Counted from the stretch's first letter, positions 29,449-39,232 are shown. The stretch: 42,609 nt of DNA from Lachnospiraceae bacterium (GCA_017408025.1 JAFQVJ010000016.1:1-42609), one strand, 5' to 3'. The notes: generated by a model not told the origin, from the letters alone. Translations and numbers: made by a program.

Positions 29449-29865
29449 CTATTCCCCCCGCTGCCAATCCACTAAATCCTGTAATGTAATTCCATCCACA
29501 ACATCATTTACCGCATCATTAATTTTCTTCCATACTCTTGCTGTAACACAGCTGTCAATACGCTCGCAGGGATTATCTTTATCCTCCACACAGGATACTG
29601 GCGCAAGACTTCCCTCTGTTGCTCTAAGTATCATGCCTACAGTGTACTCCTCCGGCTTTTTCTTAAGCTGATATCCACCACTTGATCCTCTCAAACTTGT
29701 AAGATAGCCCGCCTTAGTAAGTGCCGATATTATCTGCTCCAAATACTTAACTGATATCCCCTGTCTGTCTGCAACATCCTTGAGTCGAATTGGCTCCTCT
29801 GTCTGATTTGTAGCTAAATCTATCATAACTCGTAACGCATATCTTCCTTTTGTCGATATCTTCAT
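29449..29865 (-). CDS. Rrf2-family regulator (IscR/CymR type)
   Basis: 138 residues from the ATG at 29865 (MKISTKGRYALRVMIDLATN), with GGAG nine bases upstream. A winged helix (ISVKYLEQIISALTKAGYLT then SLRGSSGGYQLKKKPEEYTV) is followed by three cysteines in APVSCVEDKDNPCERIDSCV. The spacing C-x7-C-x5-C is close to the cluster-binding pattern C-x5-C-x5-C of IscR, so [2Fe-2S] sensing is possible; CymR-type proteins lack it and respond through CysK. Here cysK is broken, which favours the cluster option. The same 22-bp site found upstream of its own gene also precedes other sulfur genes, suggesting autoregulation and a small regulon. Confidence 0.9.
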   Translation of the reverse strand: MKISTKGRYALRVMIDLATNQTEEPIRLKDVADRQGISVKYLEQIISALTKAGYLTSLRGSSGGYQLKKKPEEYTVGMILRATEGSLAPVSCVEDKDNPCERIDSCVTARVWKKINDAVNDVVDGITLQDLVDWQRGE

Positions 29866-29878
29866 AATACACATCTCC

Positions 29879-29900
29879 TTTTCCTATAGCCATACTATGA
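29879..29900 (-). promoter_or_regulatory. Rrf2-type operator candidate (rrf2 autoregulation)
   Basis: Minus strand TCATAGTA-TGGCT-ATAGGAAAA, directly 5' of the rrf2 ribosome site and 3' of a TATAAG -10-like element. Same spacing as the site of the transsulfuration gene. Confidence 0.55.
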
Positions 29901-29980
29901 TTTTCTTATAATATTACCCCACCACCATTTCACTGTCAACGCACTTTTCCCACACTCCCCTCTTATGTATACGAGACAAT

Positions 29981-30612
29981 CCATATTATAGGAAGATTGT
30001 ATATTTTCGCCATCACAGGCGACTGCAATCTTTCTTTTTTATGCCCATCAAGTCTATTATCATCCTTACACCGATTATCTGTGCATATTTTAAATTCGCT
30101 TGTTTCGAGAACTCGGAACTTTCTAAACGCCGTTTTTCGAAAAGTTTATTACAGTTCGTCTTTTATATGTCAGACAATATTGCTACAAGCTGTGTGCCAT
30201 AGTAAGAACATACCATTGAAAAAATTGCGTGATTTTCTTAGCAGGTTCAGACGAGAATTACCTAGCCCCGCAAAATCACTGTTTGAATGAGCTCGCCCCC
30301 GAATTTCAATGGGGCGAGCGAGTGAGTTTGATTTGCGGGGCTATAATAAGGTTTTCTCGGCGAACCTGCAAGAAAATAGCAATTTTTTCAGGTATGTCTT
30401 GCTATGGCATACAGCTGTAGCTATTGTCTGCCTTCATAAAAGACGAACTACTTATTCGAAAAACGGCGTTAAGAAAGTTCACGAAACCTCTCAATGCGAA
30501 TTTAAAATATGCACAGACAATTCGGTGTGGAAGGAGCTATATATTTCCGAGGGCATAAAAAAGGAAGATTAGCAGTCGGTGTCAACTAAAAACTAATCTT
30601 CCTATAATATGG
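29981..30612 (+). ncRNA. Full-length self-complementary element (632 nt), candidate structured RNA
   Basis: No credible gene. The two halves pair along their whole length in nested order: 29981-29998 with 30595-30612 (18 of 18); 30020-30046 with 30551-30578 (one bulge, one G-U); 30078-30099 with 30496-30517 (22 of 22); 30117-30141 with 30455-30479 (24 of 25); 30153-30166 with 30436-30449 (14 of 14); 30171-30214 with 30391-30430 (several bulges); 30217-30228 with 30379-30390; 30232-30248 with 30362-30377; 30263-30274 with 30332-30343; 30291-30299 with 30311-30319. The loop is 30300-30310. Three arm differences (30033/30564, 30194/30410, 30203/30401) are all G-U pairs if the plus strand is the RNA, hence the strand. 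It fills the gap between rrf2 and the pdxT stop. Transcription is inferred; a foldback transposable element is the alternative. Confidence 0.65.
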
Positions 30613-30613
30613 A

Positions 30614-31189
30614 CTATCTCATATGAGATTGTACCATGTGGGAAAAGTACTCATGTATTCTATGGTCGTTGTCCAGTTCGGGGTGGAAGGACAAGGCAAG
30701 CTGGTTGTTATAGCGCACTGCAACTATGTGTCCATTCTCCTTGGATAATATGTCTACACCATTTTCTACACTGTCGATGTATGGTGCTCGTATAAAGGTC
30801 ATAGGTATGACACCTATTCCTTTGAATTCCTGTTCTGTATAGAAGCTGCCAAGCTGACGTCCGTATGCATTTCGCTTCACAGTGACAGGCAATGTTTTGA
30901 AGTATTCCCTATGGTCATTTTCCACTTTATCTGCAAGAAGAATCATTCCGGCACAGGTAGCCAAAACCGGCATTCCATCCTGTATTTGCTCCTTGATAGT
31001 GTCAAACATACCAAGCTCCTTTAGAAGCTTTCCTTGAACAGTACTCTCCCCTCCTGGCAGGATGAGACCATCATATTTAATGAACAAATCCTCCTTTTTT
31101 CTCAGCTCGACATAGGGAATACCCAACCTTTCCAGAACATTTTCATGCTCTGCAAATGCCCCCTGAACTGCTAATACTGCAATTGTCAT
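30614..31189 (-). CDS. pdxT: Pyridoxal 5'-phosphate synthase glutaminase subunit PdxT
   Basis: 191 residues. It starts MTIAVLAVQGAFAEHENVLE and has the glutamine-site motif GLILPGGESTVQGKLLKELG. The catalytic cysteine is in VLATCAGMILLADKV and the His-Glu pair in LALSFHPELDNDHRIHEYF. PdxT hydrolyses glutamine and channels ammonia to PdxS, forming the 12+12 PLP synthase. The ATG starts one base after the pdxS stop region, the usual pdxS-pdxT order. The stop lies two bases from the end of the self-complementary element, so read-through transcripts would carry that structure. Confidence 0.96.
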   Translation of the reverse strand: MTIAVLAVQGAFAEHENVLERLGIPYVELRKKEDLFIKYDGLILPGGESTVQGKLLKELGMFDTIKEQIQDGMPVLATCAGMILLADKVENDHREYFKTLPVTVKRNAYGRQLGSFYTEQEFKGIGVIPMTFIRAPYIDSVENGVDILSKENGHIVAVRYNNQLALSFHPELDNDHRIHEYFSHMVQSHMR

Positions 31190-31190
31190 A

Positions 31191-32066
31191 CTATTTTCCT
31201 CTCTCTGCCATCAAAAGTTCTATTTCCTGTTCATTGATACCTACCATTGCCTCTCCGAGGTCCTCAGAAAGTGATGCAATCAGAGCAGCATCCTTATAAT
31301 TAGTTACAGCCTTTACGATCGCATTTGCTCTCTTTTCTGGATTGCCTGATTTGAAGATACCAGAACCTACGAATACACCCTCTGCACCAAGCTGCATCAT
31401 CAACGCTGCGTCTGCTGGCGTTGCAACGCCACCTGCTGCAAAGTTTACAACCGGAAGCTTTCCATGCTCATGTACATATACTACTAAATCATATGGCACC
31501 TGCAATATCTTCGCTTCCTGAAACAACTCATCCTGACGCATAGCTGTAATCTTAGCTATTTCACTGTTCATCATACGCATATGGCGAACTGCCTGCACCA
31601 CATCACCAGTTCCCGGCTCACCCTTTGTACGAATCATAGATGCTCCTTCATTGATACGACGAAGGGCCTCTCCCAAATCTTTTGCACCACATACAAACGG
31701 AACATTAAACCTTGTCTTATCAATATGGTAGACATCATCTGCCGGTGACAATACCTCACTCTCATCGATATAATCAATCTCTATGGCCTCCAGTATCTGT
31801 GCTTCCACAAAATGTCCAATACGGCATTTTGCCATAACAGGAATTGACACTGCATCCTGAATACCCTTTATCATCTTTGGATCGCTCATACGTGATACAC
31901 CACCTGCCGCTCTGATGTCTGCTGGTATACGCTCCAAAGCCATAACAGCACATGCTCCTGCTGCCTCTGCAATCCTTGCCTGCTCAGGTGTGGTTACATC
32001 CATGATAACACCGCCCTTTAGCATCTGCGCTAACTCCTTGTTTAACTTATATCTGTTTTCTGCCAT
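31191..32066 (-). CDS. pdxS: Pyridoxal 5'-phosphate synthase subunit PdxS
   Basis: 291 residues, normal length. Typical segments: [40 protein letters not shown], the catalytic lysine in [20 protein letters not shown], the second lysine in [19 protein letters not shown], and the phosphate site [20 protein letters not shown] then FVGSGIFKS. It builds PLP from ribose 5-phosphate, glyceraldehyde 3-phosphate and ammonia. A GGAGG-like site precedes the ATG. It is divergent from the MocR/PdxR-type regulator gene at 32265, which probably activates it. The PLP made is the cofactor of several enzymes encoded nearby (NifS, the PatB-type lyase, the transsulfuration enzyme). Confidence 0.97.
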   Translation of the reverse strand: MAENRYKLNKELAQMLKGGVIMDVTTPEQARIAEAAGACAVMALERIPADIRAAGGVSRMSDPKMIKGIQDAVSIPVMAKCRIGHFVEAQILEAIEIDYIDESEVLSPADDVYHIDKTRFNVPFVCGAKDLGEALRRINEGASMIRTKGEPGTGDVVQAVRHMRMMNSEIAKITAMRQDELFQEAKILQVPYDLVVYVHEHGKLPVVNFAAGGVATPADAALMMQLGAEGVFVGSGIFKSGNPEKRANAIVKAVTNYKDAALIASLSEDLGEAMVGINEQEIELLMAERGK

Positions 32067-32108
32067 GCTTCTTTCCTCCTATTTTTTGCCCATTCTTATG
32101 GGGACGTT

Positions 32109-32151
32109 TTCTTTATATAGGGAAGCTCATAAAGCTTTCCTATATAAAGAA
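32109..32151 (-). terminator. Hairpin between pdxS and pdxR
   Basis: TTCTTTATATAGGGAAGC (32109-32126) pairs with GCTTTCCTATATAAAGAA (32134-32151), 17 of 18 with one wobble. It sits in the shared upstream region of two divergent genes, where a terminator is not expected; attenuation of pdxS is possible. The stem resembles the common hairpin of the dispersed repeat (TATAGGGAAG). Strand is uncertain. Confidence 0.4.
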
Positions 32152-32264
32152 TTGTTTTTTATGAATTGTTTTTTTTTATGAATTCTATTATAATCGGTAC
32201 TGACCGTATTAAAATACTCAATTCAGATATATTCAGAAATGTCAGATTAAGGAGATAAATCATT

Positions 32265-33671
32265 ATGATAACGTATTCATTTACCAATTTAGGGTCAGAT
32301 TCCCTTTACATACATTTGTATAAATGCATAAAAAACGACATATTACAGGGGGTTTTAAACCCAGGCGACAAGCTTCCATCAAAGCGTAATCTGGCAAACA
32401 ATCTGAACATAAGCATAATTACAGTAGAGAATGCCTATGCTCAACTTATAGCAGAGGGCTATGTATATTCAATTCCAAAGAAGGGCTATTTTGTAACGGA
32501 TATAAAAACTACACTCATTAATAAGAGAGATGAGCCTATTCTTACTACAGAAAACGTTCAACTCTCCTCTGGGAAAACCAATTATTTTGCTGATTTTACC
32601 AGCAACCAAACAAGTTCTGAATATTTTCCTTTTTCCATATGGGCCAAAATAACCCGCGAACTATTAAATAATAATCAGAATGAGCTTATGACCAACCCTC
32701 CCTGTGGCGGTATTTTACCGTTGCGCAAAGCTATTGCTAAACATTTGAAGGACTTTAGGAATATGACTGTTGCCCCTGAACAGATTATTATAGGGGCAGG
32801 TACCGAATACCTATACGGACTGCTTATGCAGCTTATGGGATTTGAAAAACGTTATGCAGTAGAAGACCCAGGATATAGTAAAATTTCTCAGATTTATGAA
32901 AGCCATTGTGTTTCATGCAATTTCGCCTCAATGGATTCAAACGGCATAAATATATCTGATTTAGAAAATCAAAATATTGATGTGGTACACATTTCACCCT
33001 CTCACCATTTTCCCACAGGGACTGTCATGCCTATCAGTCGACGCTACGAACTGCTGGCGTGGGCTTCAAAATCTGAATCTCGCTATATCATTGAAGACGA
33101 TTATGATAGCGAGTACCGGTTAAATGGTCAGCCTATACCGACCTTGCAGAGTATAGATATTCAAGAAAAGGTAATATACATTAATACATTTACTAAAACC
33201 CTTGCGTCCACAGTGCGTATCAGCTACATGGTTCTTCCAAAGCACCTGGTAAACAGCTTCTATTCTAAATTATATTTTTACTCATGCACTGTTTCAAATT
33301 TTGAGCAGTACACATTGGCGCATTTTATATCAGAGGGATATTTTGAAAAGCATATAAATCGTATGCGAAACTATTATCACAGCAAGAGAGATAAGCTTTT
33401 GCGAGCCATAGAAAATAGTCCTCTCTCTTCCTATGCAACTATTTCCGAAGAAAATGCAGGCTTACATTTTCTTCTAAAGCTAAAAACAGATATATCAGAC
33501 AAAGAGCTTATTTTAAAGCTGGAGCAATCCGGAATAAAGCTATCCTCGCTGTCGCAGTATTATAAAAATCCGCCAGAATCAGTTAATCATATCTTTATTG
33601 TTAACTATTCATTTGTGGCTGAAGAAAACATGGAAAAAGCCATTGATTTGATCTATAAGTCACTCATATAA
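32265..33671 (+). CDS. pdxR: MocR/PdxR-type regulator (GntR helix-turn-helix fused to aminotransferase fold)
   Basis: 468 residues. A GntR-type winged helix at the start reads LYIHLYKCIKNDILQGVLNP then GDKLPSKRNLANNLNISIIT. After a linker, a fold-type I aminotransferase domain begins near residue 110 with IIIGAGTEYLYGLLMQLMGF, DVVHISPSHHFPTGTVMPIS, YIIEDDYDSEYRLNGQPIP and the PLP lysine in YINTFTKTLASTVRISYMVL. MocR proteins bind PLP as effector rather than catalyse transamination. Placement divergent from pdxS-pdxT, with a 198-bp shared region, is the classic PdxR arrangement, where it activates PLP synthesis under PLP shortage. GGAGAT precedes the ATG. Confidence 0.92.
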   Translation: MITYSFTNLGSDSLYIHLYKCIKNDILQGVLNPGDKLPSKRNLANNLNISIITVENAYAQLIAEGYVYSIPKKGYFVTDIKTTLINKRDEPILTTENVQLSSGKTNYFADFTSNQTSSEYFPFSIWAKITRELLNNNQNELMTNPPCGGILPLRKAIAKHLKDFRNMTVAPEQIIIGAGTEYLYGLLMQLMGFEKRYAVEDPGYSKISQIYESHCVSCNFASMDSNGINISDLENQNIDVVHISPSHHFPTGTVMPISRRYELLAWASKSESRYIIEDDYDSEYRLNGQPIPTLQSIDIQEKVIYINTFTKTLASTVRISYMVLPKHLVNSFYSKLYFYSCTVSNFEQYTLAHFISEGYFEKHINRMRNYYHSKRDKLLRAIENSPLSSYATISEENAGLHFLLKLKTDISDKELILKLEQSGIKLSSLSQYYKNPPESVNHIFIVNYSFVAEENMEKAIDLIYKSLI

Positions 33672-33824
33672 TGTGGCATTTTGTTATATGACACAATAGG
33701 TTTGTTTTTAAGATTTTTTGTTGGCATTTTTATGTTCATATTTTGTTCATATTTTTTCTCTTGTCTATTGTTTATGACTAAGATAAAATCATTATGAATG
33801 TTTATACGTTGGAGGATTAAATTT

Positions 33825-35054
33825 ATGACAAAAAGAAATTGTATTGTTGCCCAGTCTGGTGGACCTACTACTGCCATAAACGCAAGTCTTGCAGGTGTGA
33901 TTGCAGGAGTCCTTGAATCCAATTGTTTTGACACTTGTTATGGCTCTCTTAATGGCATTACTGGTGTATGGAACAATTCATTTATAAATCTTACAGAAAA
34001 AGCTAGTGAAGCTGGCTTTATGGATAAACTTAAACTCTCACCAGCTATGTATCTTGGCTCATGCCGTCATAAGCTGCCAAATTACGAAGCTGATCCTGAT
34101 ATATACAAAACTATTTTTTCTCGCTTTGACGAGATGAATATTAAGGCATTTTTCTATATCGGTGGAAACGATTCTATGGATACTGTTTTGAAGCTATCAG
34201 AGTATGCCAAAGAAATAGGTTATGACATCTCTATTATCGGTGTTCCAAAAACTATTGATAATGATTTGTGCATCACAGACCACACTCCTGGTTTTGGTTC
34301 TGCTGCCAAATACATTGCCACATCTATGTTAGAAATTGCACACGACACAACAATCTATCCAGTAAAAAGTGTTACTATCGTGGAAATCATGGGAAGAGAT
34401 GCCGGTTGGCTTACAGCCTCAGCTGCCCTCGCTAGAAATAGCTACAACACATCACCTGACCTGATATATCTTCCTGAAACCAACTTTGATGAAGACCAGT
34501 TTATAAGGGATGTGAAACTTAAATTAGAAGAAAAGGACAATTTAGTTATAGCTGTTTCTGAGGGAATACACGATAAAGAAGGAAACTACATCACAGCGAC
34601 AGAAGCTGCTGCTGATACATTTGGACATGCCCAGTTAAGTGGTGCCGGAAAAGCATTGGAAATGATGGTTAGTGAAAAAATCGGAGTTAAGGTTCGTTCT
34701 GTAGAGGTTAATATTCTTCAAAGATGTGCCGCGCACTTGCTTTCTAAAACAGATATCGACGAATCCTTTGAACAGGGCAGGCATGGTGTAAAATTAGCAT
34801 CCCAAAATATTACTGGTTCTATGGTTTGTATTGAGCGAGTTTCAAATGCACCATACACTGTAGCCTACACACATGCTAATATCAAAAACATTGCCAACGA
34901 GGCAAAATCTATTCCTAGAGAATGGATCAATGAGGCTGGAAATGATGTAACTAAAGAGCTCATCGATTACATCTATCCGCTTATACAAGGAGAATATACT
35001 GTTGAATATAAAAAAGGTTTACCTGTATATGCAGAGGTTCCTCATTTAAGATAA
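33825..35054 (+). CDS. pfp: 6-phosphofructokinase, PPi-dependent type
   Basis: 409 residues from the ATG at 33825 (MTKRNCIVAQSGGPTTAINA); GGAGG lies nine bases upstream, and the longer frame from 33798 starts upstream of that site. The donor-site motif is GGNDSMDTVLKL, where ATP enzymes have GGDGT, and the sugar-phosphate motif is GVPKTIDNDLCITDHTPGFG, where the lysine (PKTID) marks PPi use. EIMGRDAGWLTASAALAR follows. It interconverts fructose 6-phosphate and fructose 1,6-bisphosphate with PPi, a reversible glycolytic step common in Lachnospiraceae. A possible promoter lies upstream (TTGTCT ... GATAAA). The gene stands alone and converges on the chemoreceptor at 35170. Confidence 0.9.
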   Translation: MTKRNCIVAQSGGPTTAINASLAGVIAGVLESNCFDTCYGSLNGITGVWNNSFINLTEKASEAGFMDKLKLSPAMYLGSCRHKLPNYEADPDIYKTIFSRFDEMNIKAFFYIGGNDSMDTVLKLSEYAKEIGYDISIIGVPKTIDNDLCITDHTPGFGSAAKYIATSMLEIAHDTTIYPVKSVTIVEIMGRDAGWLTASAALARNSYNTSPDLIYLPETNFDEDQFIRDVKLKLEEKDNLVIAVSEGIHDKEGNYITATEAAADTFGHAQLSGAGKALEMMVSEKIGVKVRSVEVNILQRCAAHLLSKTDIDESFEQGRHGVKLASQNITGSMVCIERVSNAPYTVAYTHANIKNIANEAKSIPREWINEAGNDVTKELIDYIYPLIQGEYTVEYKKGLPVYAEVPHLR

Positions 35055-35080
35055 CACTATAGTATACTATTATATTGTAT

Positions 35081-35169
35081 CGGAAAGCAGGCAAGTCCCT
35101 CATTCATGAGGGACTTGACTGTTTTGCCGAGCAGGCACGGTCAGCTTCAGCTGACATATTCTTTTCATG
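35081..35169 (-). repeat. Dispersed structured repeat, copy 5 (short form)
   Basis: Only the core is present, in rearranged form: CAAGTCCCTCAT-TC-ATGAGGGACTTG (12-bp stem) and GTCAGCTTCAGCTGAC. It lacks the 14-base segment CACTTCAACTCCCT and the two 3' hairpins. The pairing is kept even though the sequence between the arms is gone. It lies directly at the chemoreceptor stop (35170) and 30 bp past the PFK gene. Confidence 0.75.
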
Positions 35170-37161
35170 CTATACTCTAAATTTACTCATTCTGTCCATA
35201 AGCTCAAGAGACTCTTTCTTAAATGCTTCTGCACTGTCAGCTACAGTATTACTGTCGGCACTTACATTTTCTGTACTAGAATTCATGCCCTGTGCTGACT
35301 CAACAATCTGACCTGCTGCGGCGCGCTGACTTTCCATAATTGTTTCCATCTGCTCAGCCACACTATCAACCTCGCCTATAAGCTCTATTATCTCTTCTAC
35401 ACGATTTCCAGTCTCTTCAACTTTTCCGTACAATTTAACAAATGTTTCCTTGGTCTCTGCCACCATCTCAACATTCTTCTCCACTACTGAAACGCTTACA
35501 TTCATGTGCTCAATGGCCTCATCAACAGTATTTTTTATGCTGTCAGTAAGTCTTGATATATCATCTGCTGCTGCACTACTGCTAGTCGCAAGCTTGCCAA
35601 TCTCTTCTGCAACTACCGCAAAGCCTCTTCCAGCCTCTCCAGCCCTTGCCGCCTCAATGGATGCGTTTAAAGAAAGGAGATTGGTTTCCTCTGCAATATT
35701 CATAATCATACTAACCATTCCACCGATTTGAGACATGGATTTTCCAACATTTGTAATCTGCTCGGAAAGTGTATTCATGGCCTCATGGATGCTTTCCATA
35801 CCGCTGTTAATCTGTTCCATATCATCCTTGCCATTCTGTGACATGGAAACACTTTCTCTCATAAGCTCTTTCGCATTGCTTCCATCTTCACTTGTCTGCT
35901 TGATTAACTCAGACAGACGCTCCATCTGTCTTCCTGCCTCATCAGCTTCACGTGAAAGTTCTTCAGCCACGCTGTTAAGTATCTCCATTGATTTCATCTG
36001 GCTTTCAGAAGAATCCAATAGAGAGCCCGATATTCTTTCATTTTCAATTGACTGGTTCTGAAGCCAATCTGCTGTGTCTCTTATCTCTGTTATAGTGCTT
36101 CGCATCTGAGTGATAAACATCTGCATATTATTACTCATAATGGCTATTTCGTCATTACCTGAGACCTCAAGATTCTGCGAAAAATCACCGTCCGCTATCT
36201 GTCCTATAACATTCGTAACCTTCTTTACTGGCTTTATAACCTTTCCCGTAACTCCTAAAATACCAGCTATAAGTACTATTGCTGAAATTACGGCTACAAT
36301 AACCATATACAGTTCCATTTCGTAAAGGTCAGCCAGCATATTTTTTTCTGTAATATAGGTAACCAGATACCAGTCTGTATTTTCAACCTTGTTAAGTGTG
36401 ACATAATACTTTCCACTATCTCCATCCAAATCAAGGACTCCCGATTTATTCTCATCTATAGCTAAACCAATATTATTATATAATGAATCATTACCAGATG
36501 AGTCAAGAGTAACTGTTAGCATCTTTGTATCTGGATGTGCAATTATAGATTTGTCACTTGAAGTGACAAGAAATGCTTTTACATCACTCTGCTCTGAAAT
36601 CTCTTTCATTAATGAAGCAACATAATTGAGGTAAACATCTGTTGCTAAAACTCGTGTTGCCTGAGAATAATCAACACGTACAGACGCACTCACACATACA
36701 TCTCCTGTCATTGAATCGTAGTAAGGCGCACCAAAAGCAAATTCTTTATTCTCTTTACCTTCAACAAACCATTCTCTCTCTGTAAGAACCCAGTCTCCAT
36801 CTGGTACCCAGCCTGAACCATCGAGATATACTCCACTATCATCCCCCATATATAATCCTATAGGATATGCCTCATTCTTATCCAAAGTCGTCTCCAGATA
36901 TTTTAATATCTCTTCGTCGTTATCAAAATTACCCTCTTCTATAGTATCCAAATAAACCTGTAGCTCACTGAAAATCTGCCTTGTCCACGAACTGATATCT
37001 CTGGCATAAACCTGTGACTTTGACAGAAGCTCCTCCTTTGATATCTTTGACACCATATTAGTTGCCAACACGAAAAATGCTACAATAAGTACCACAACAA
37101 TAGGCACAATTATTCCTATGAGCTTTAATCTGATGCTTATTTTCTTTTTTGTTTTTGCCAT
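35170..37161 (-). CDS. Methyl-accepting chemotaxis protein, dCache sensor
   Basis: 663 residues from the ATG at 37161 ([20 protein letters not shown]), with GGAGG nine bases upstream; the longer frame to 37224 lacks a site. One helix ([20 protein letters not shown]) is followed by about 250 extracellular residues with the double-Cache signature [17 protein letters not shown] then [21 protein letters not shown] second helix ([20 protein letters not shown]), HAMP, and the signalling domain with the tip [20 protein letters not shown] follow. dCache domains often bind amino acids or other small molecules directly. The 5' region holds three direct GTGATTA(TAG) repeats downstream of a TATAAT box (37233-37238). 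Confidence 0.93.
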   Translation of the reverse strand: MAKTKKKISIRLKLIGIIVPIVVVLIVAFFVLATNMVSKISKEELLSKSQVYARDISSWTRQIFSELQVYLDTIEEGNFDNDEEILKYLETTLDKNEAYPIGLYMGDDSGVYLDGSGWVPDGDWVLTEREWFVEGKENKEFAFGAPYYDSMTGDVCVSASVRVDYSQATRVLATDVYLNYVASLMKEISEQSDVKAFLVTSSDKSIIAHPDTKMLTVTLDSSGNDSLYNNIGLAIDENKSGVLDLDGDSGKYYVTLNKVENTDWYLVTYITEKNMLADLYEMELYMVIVAVISAIVLIAGILGVTGKVIKPVKKVTNVIGQIADGDFSQNLEVSGNDEIAIMSNNMQMFITQMRSTITEIRDTADWLQNQSIENERISGSLLDSSESQMKSMEILNSVAEELSREADEAGRQMERLSELIKQTSEDGSNAKELMRESVSMSQNGKDDMEQINSGMESIHEAMNTLSEQITNVGKSMSQIGGMVSMIMNIAEETNLLSLNASIEAARAGEAGRGFAVVAEEIGKLATSSSAAADDISRLTDSIKNTVDEAIEHMNVSVSVVEKNVEMVAETKETFVKLYGKVEETGNRVEEIIELIGEVDSVAEQMETIMESQRAAAGQIVESAQGMNSSTENVSADSNTVADSAEAFKKESLELMDRMSKFRV

Positions 37162-37280
37162 CAACAAATACCTCCTTGGTAAACTAATCACCCTATAATC
37201 ACCTATAATCACACACTCACACAAGTGATTTAATTATACCAAAATTGCTAATAATATTCAAGATTGGGAACAAATATGAT

Positions 37281-37870
37281 TTATATGTTATTTAAAATGT
37301 AAGTTACACTTCCTATGTTGTCGTTTACATAGTGGTAGTATGTCATTGCTTTCTCACTGTCTGATGCGATTAGGCGTACGTTTCTGTGGATGTATCTTGT
37401 TGTTTCTTCTTCCTCGCTTTCTTCTACAGCTACATCTCTGTTTCTATAGATGTACTTGATGAGATGACCATTCTCCTCTGTTTCGTGGCATAGTCCTTCT
37501 GCGTTGTATTTACATATGAAGAGGTCACCATTTTCCATCTTGGCTGATGTCATTTGGTCGAAGTCGTCATAGGTATACATGCCTTTTCCATCTTATGTAA
37601 GATTTCCGTTTTTATCATATGTGAAGCTTGTCACCTTCGATTGACTCGTTAATTCGCTTTTAACGCTTATTCTTTCATCTAATGTATGTAGCTGATTTAA
37701 GCTGTTGTAGGTGTATACTTGTGTTTCTTCTGCTTTTATTTCTCTTGAATTTAACGTTTCGTTTGTTGTGTAAAGTGTTTTATTCAGGGATGTTCTGTTT
37801 CCTGAAACATCATAGGTATACTTATAACTGATGCCTTCTGTTCCTTGTGTACGTTCTTCTTCTACAAGTC
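37281..37870 (-). pseudogene. RHS/YD-repeat fragment without toxin
   Basis: The frame carries YD repeats (YKYTYDVSGNRTSLNKTLYT, FTYDKNGNLT, MYTYDDFDQMTSAKMENGDL) but has an in-frame stop after NGNLT, has no start, and ends at GSVTYILNNI where the copy at 39708-40761 continues into the RHS core end and toxin. It is therefore a displaced internal piece of a WapA/RHS protein. Its 5' side is bounded by element segment R1 (37915). Confidence 0.8.
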
Positions 37871-37914
37871 GATTTATACCCCTTCATAAATGTTCAATAT
37901 TTTCATTTCTTCTT

Positions 37915-38072
37915 GCAGTTTATCTTACCGGATTTTCTTTACAATTTACCCCAGCAGATTCCTATCATACCAGTTTCTTATAATACTTTTCTTGGTAAAA
38001 TTGCAGTCAAAACAGCAGTTAGCGGATGATGGCATGGAAACTTTAGTTAATGAATTTTGTCTGGCAAATTTT
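37915..38072. repeat. Segment R1, copy A (element boundary)
   Basis: Aligns over about 155 bp with 40763-40922, roughly three quarters identical by eye. The best-conserved stretches are ATCATACCAGTTTCTTA and GAAACTTTAGTTAAT. Both copies lie directly 5' (minus strand sense) of RHS fragments starting at the same codons (DGKGMYTYDD) or a little further upstream. Confidence 0.75.
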
Positions 38073-38087
38073 ATACAAGATTCATTT

Positions 38088-39012
38088 CTACTCTTTGCTA
38101 TAGTACCTTTTATCGATTACATTTCCTTTATCCTCATCACCGATGATATACGTCTGGCGATACACCAGCTTTGAATCAGCTACACGAGCCATAGCTTCTG
38201 CATTAGTCATCTCTTCTACTTCCGGTTTCTTCATACCACGACTGGAGGAATACAAGTTCATACCAGCCGGATAATACTTTAATCTCTCACCTTTAACAAA
38301 CTGCTTAGATACGCCATCAACTACTTTTTCTATAGTCTCCGTCTTATTTTCAGATTCTTCTTCCCCTACACTTTCATCTTCGTATTTGATATCACTTAAA
38401 TAGGCTTGAAAATACAAAGCCAGACCATTTGCATCAAATACTTTGTGAGTAGATGTAATACCATGACTCCATAATTCTGTAATTGTCTCATTTTCTATAA
38501 ATGGTGCAATGTCCTCAAATATCAACAGAATATGCAGATGCCACGAATTGCCGTGTTTCTCGCCTTGTGGTTCAGCAATTGCAATATACTGAAATGTTTT
38601 CTGACCTTCTGTGAAACCACTCTGTTTTTTCAGATATCTTCTGAGTTTCCGCAAGAATAACTTGGCATCTAAAAATGCTTGACTGCCCTCTGTTCATTAC
38701 CTCTGCATAAGTAACAGTGAGCCATTTACATTTGGCAGACTCTGTGGCATTACACCGAATCAAGTCCATAAGCCGATTAATACTTTTTCGCACACTCTTT
38801 GGAGATTGATATCTGTTTTCAGACTTCTTTTTCTGCTTAATCTCACCGGTTTTTATATCCAGATAGGTGTCTTTGGAAATATTTCGGACTGGGCAAGTTT
38901 TGTTATTTCCAGCCACAAACTGCACAACTTGAGTGTTTCCGGCTGTTTTGAATTTTACCTTGGTTGAATCATGTAGTTTAACACTATCAGCACTGACATT
39001 TTTAACACGCAT
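38088..39012 (-). CDS. HUH-type rolling-circle replication protein (Rep), frameshifted
   Basis: Two frames (39012-38655 and 38654-38088) join into 307 or so residues if one T is removed from the T5 run at 38671-38675 (SSILDAKLFLRKLRRYL). The N-terminal half (SVKLHDSTKVKFKTAGNTQV; SVRKSINRLMDLIRCNATES) leads to the metal-binding HUH motif in HGNSWHLHILLIFED, and a tyrosine-containing segment ALYFQAYLSDIKYEDESV follows. These resemble Rep proteins of small plasmids and integrated elements in Firmicutes, which nick one DNA strand and stay attached through the tyrosine. The gene is flanked by segments R1 and R2, which also occur together without it at 40763-41343. GGAG precedes the ATG. Confidence 0.75.
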
Positions 39013-39088
39013 AAAAATGTACTCCTTTCAAAAAAATTTGTTTTAAAAGAAGTACGTTAAAATCGCCCTATTGGAACTAAATATGAAC

Positions 39089-39136
39089 TTTTGATTATTG
39101 ATGTCCTTAATTGCACCCAGATGGCAAATTTCGCCC
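39089..39136. repeat. Segment R2, copy A (element boundary, possible nick/hairpin site)
   Basis: TGCACCCAGATGGCAAATTT then CGCCC is identical to the copy at 41296-41343, and ATGTCCTTA before it is shared. It contains a small imperfect palindrome (GGCAAATTTCGCC). It lies 75 bp upstream of the Rep start. Confidence 0.75.
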
Positions 39137-39164
39137 TGAGGTATTCACTCCCCTATAGGTCATG

Positions 39165-39232
39165 AAAAAAATAAATCTATCACTCACATCACATTCACTT
39201 CGTGAAGAGGTGAGTGAGTAGATTTATTTTTT
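39165..39232 (-). terminator. Long hairpin between immunity gene and Rep element
   Basis: AAAAAATAAATCTA and CACTCAC pair with GTGAGTG and TAGATTTATTTTTT; a small CAC-ttc-GTG sits in the loop. A T run ends it on both strands. It probably ends the toxin-immunity transcript. Confidence 0.7.

Noticed and set aside
29997-30572. Three plus-strand open frames of 63-97 codons
   Set aside because: They lie in the self-complementary element, have no ribosome sites or family features, and the paired arms explain the sequence better.
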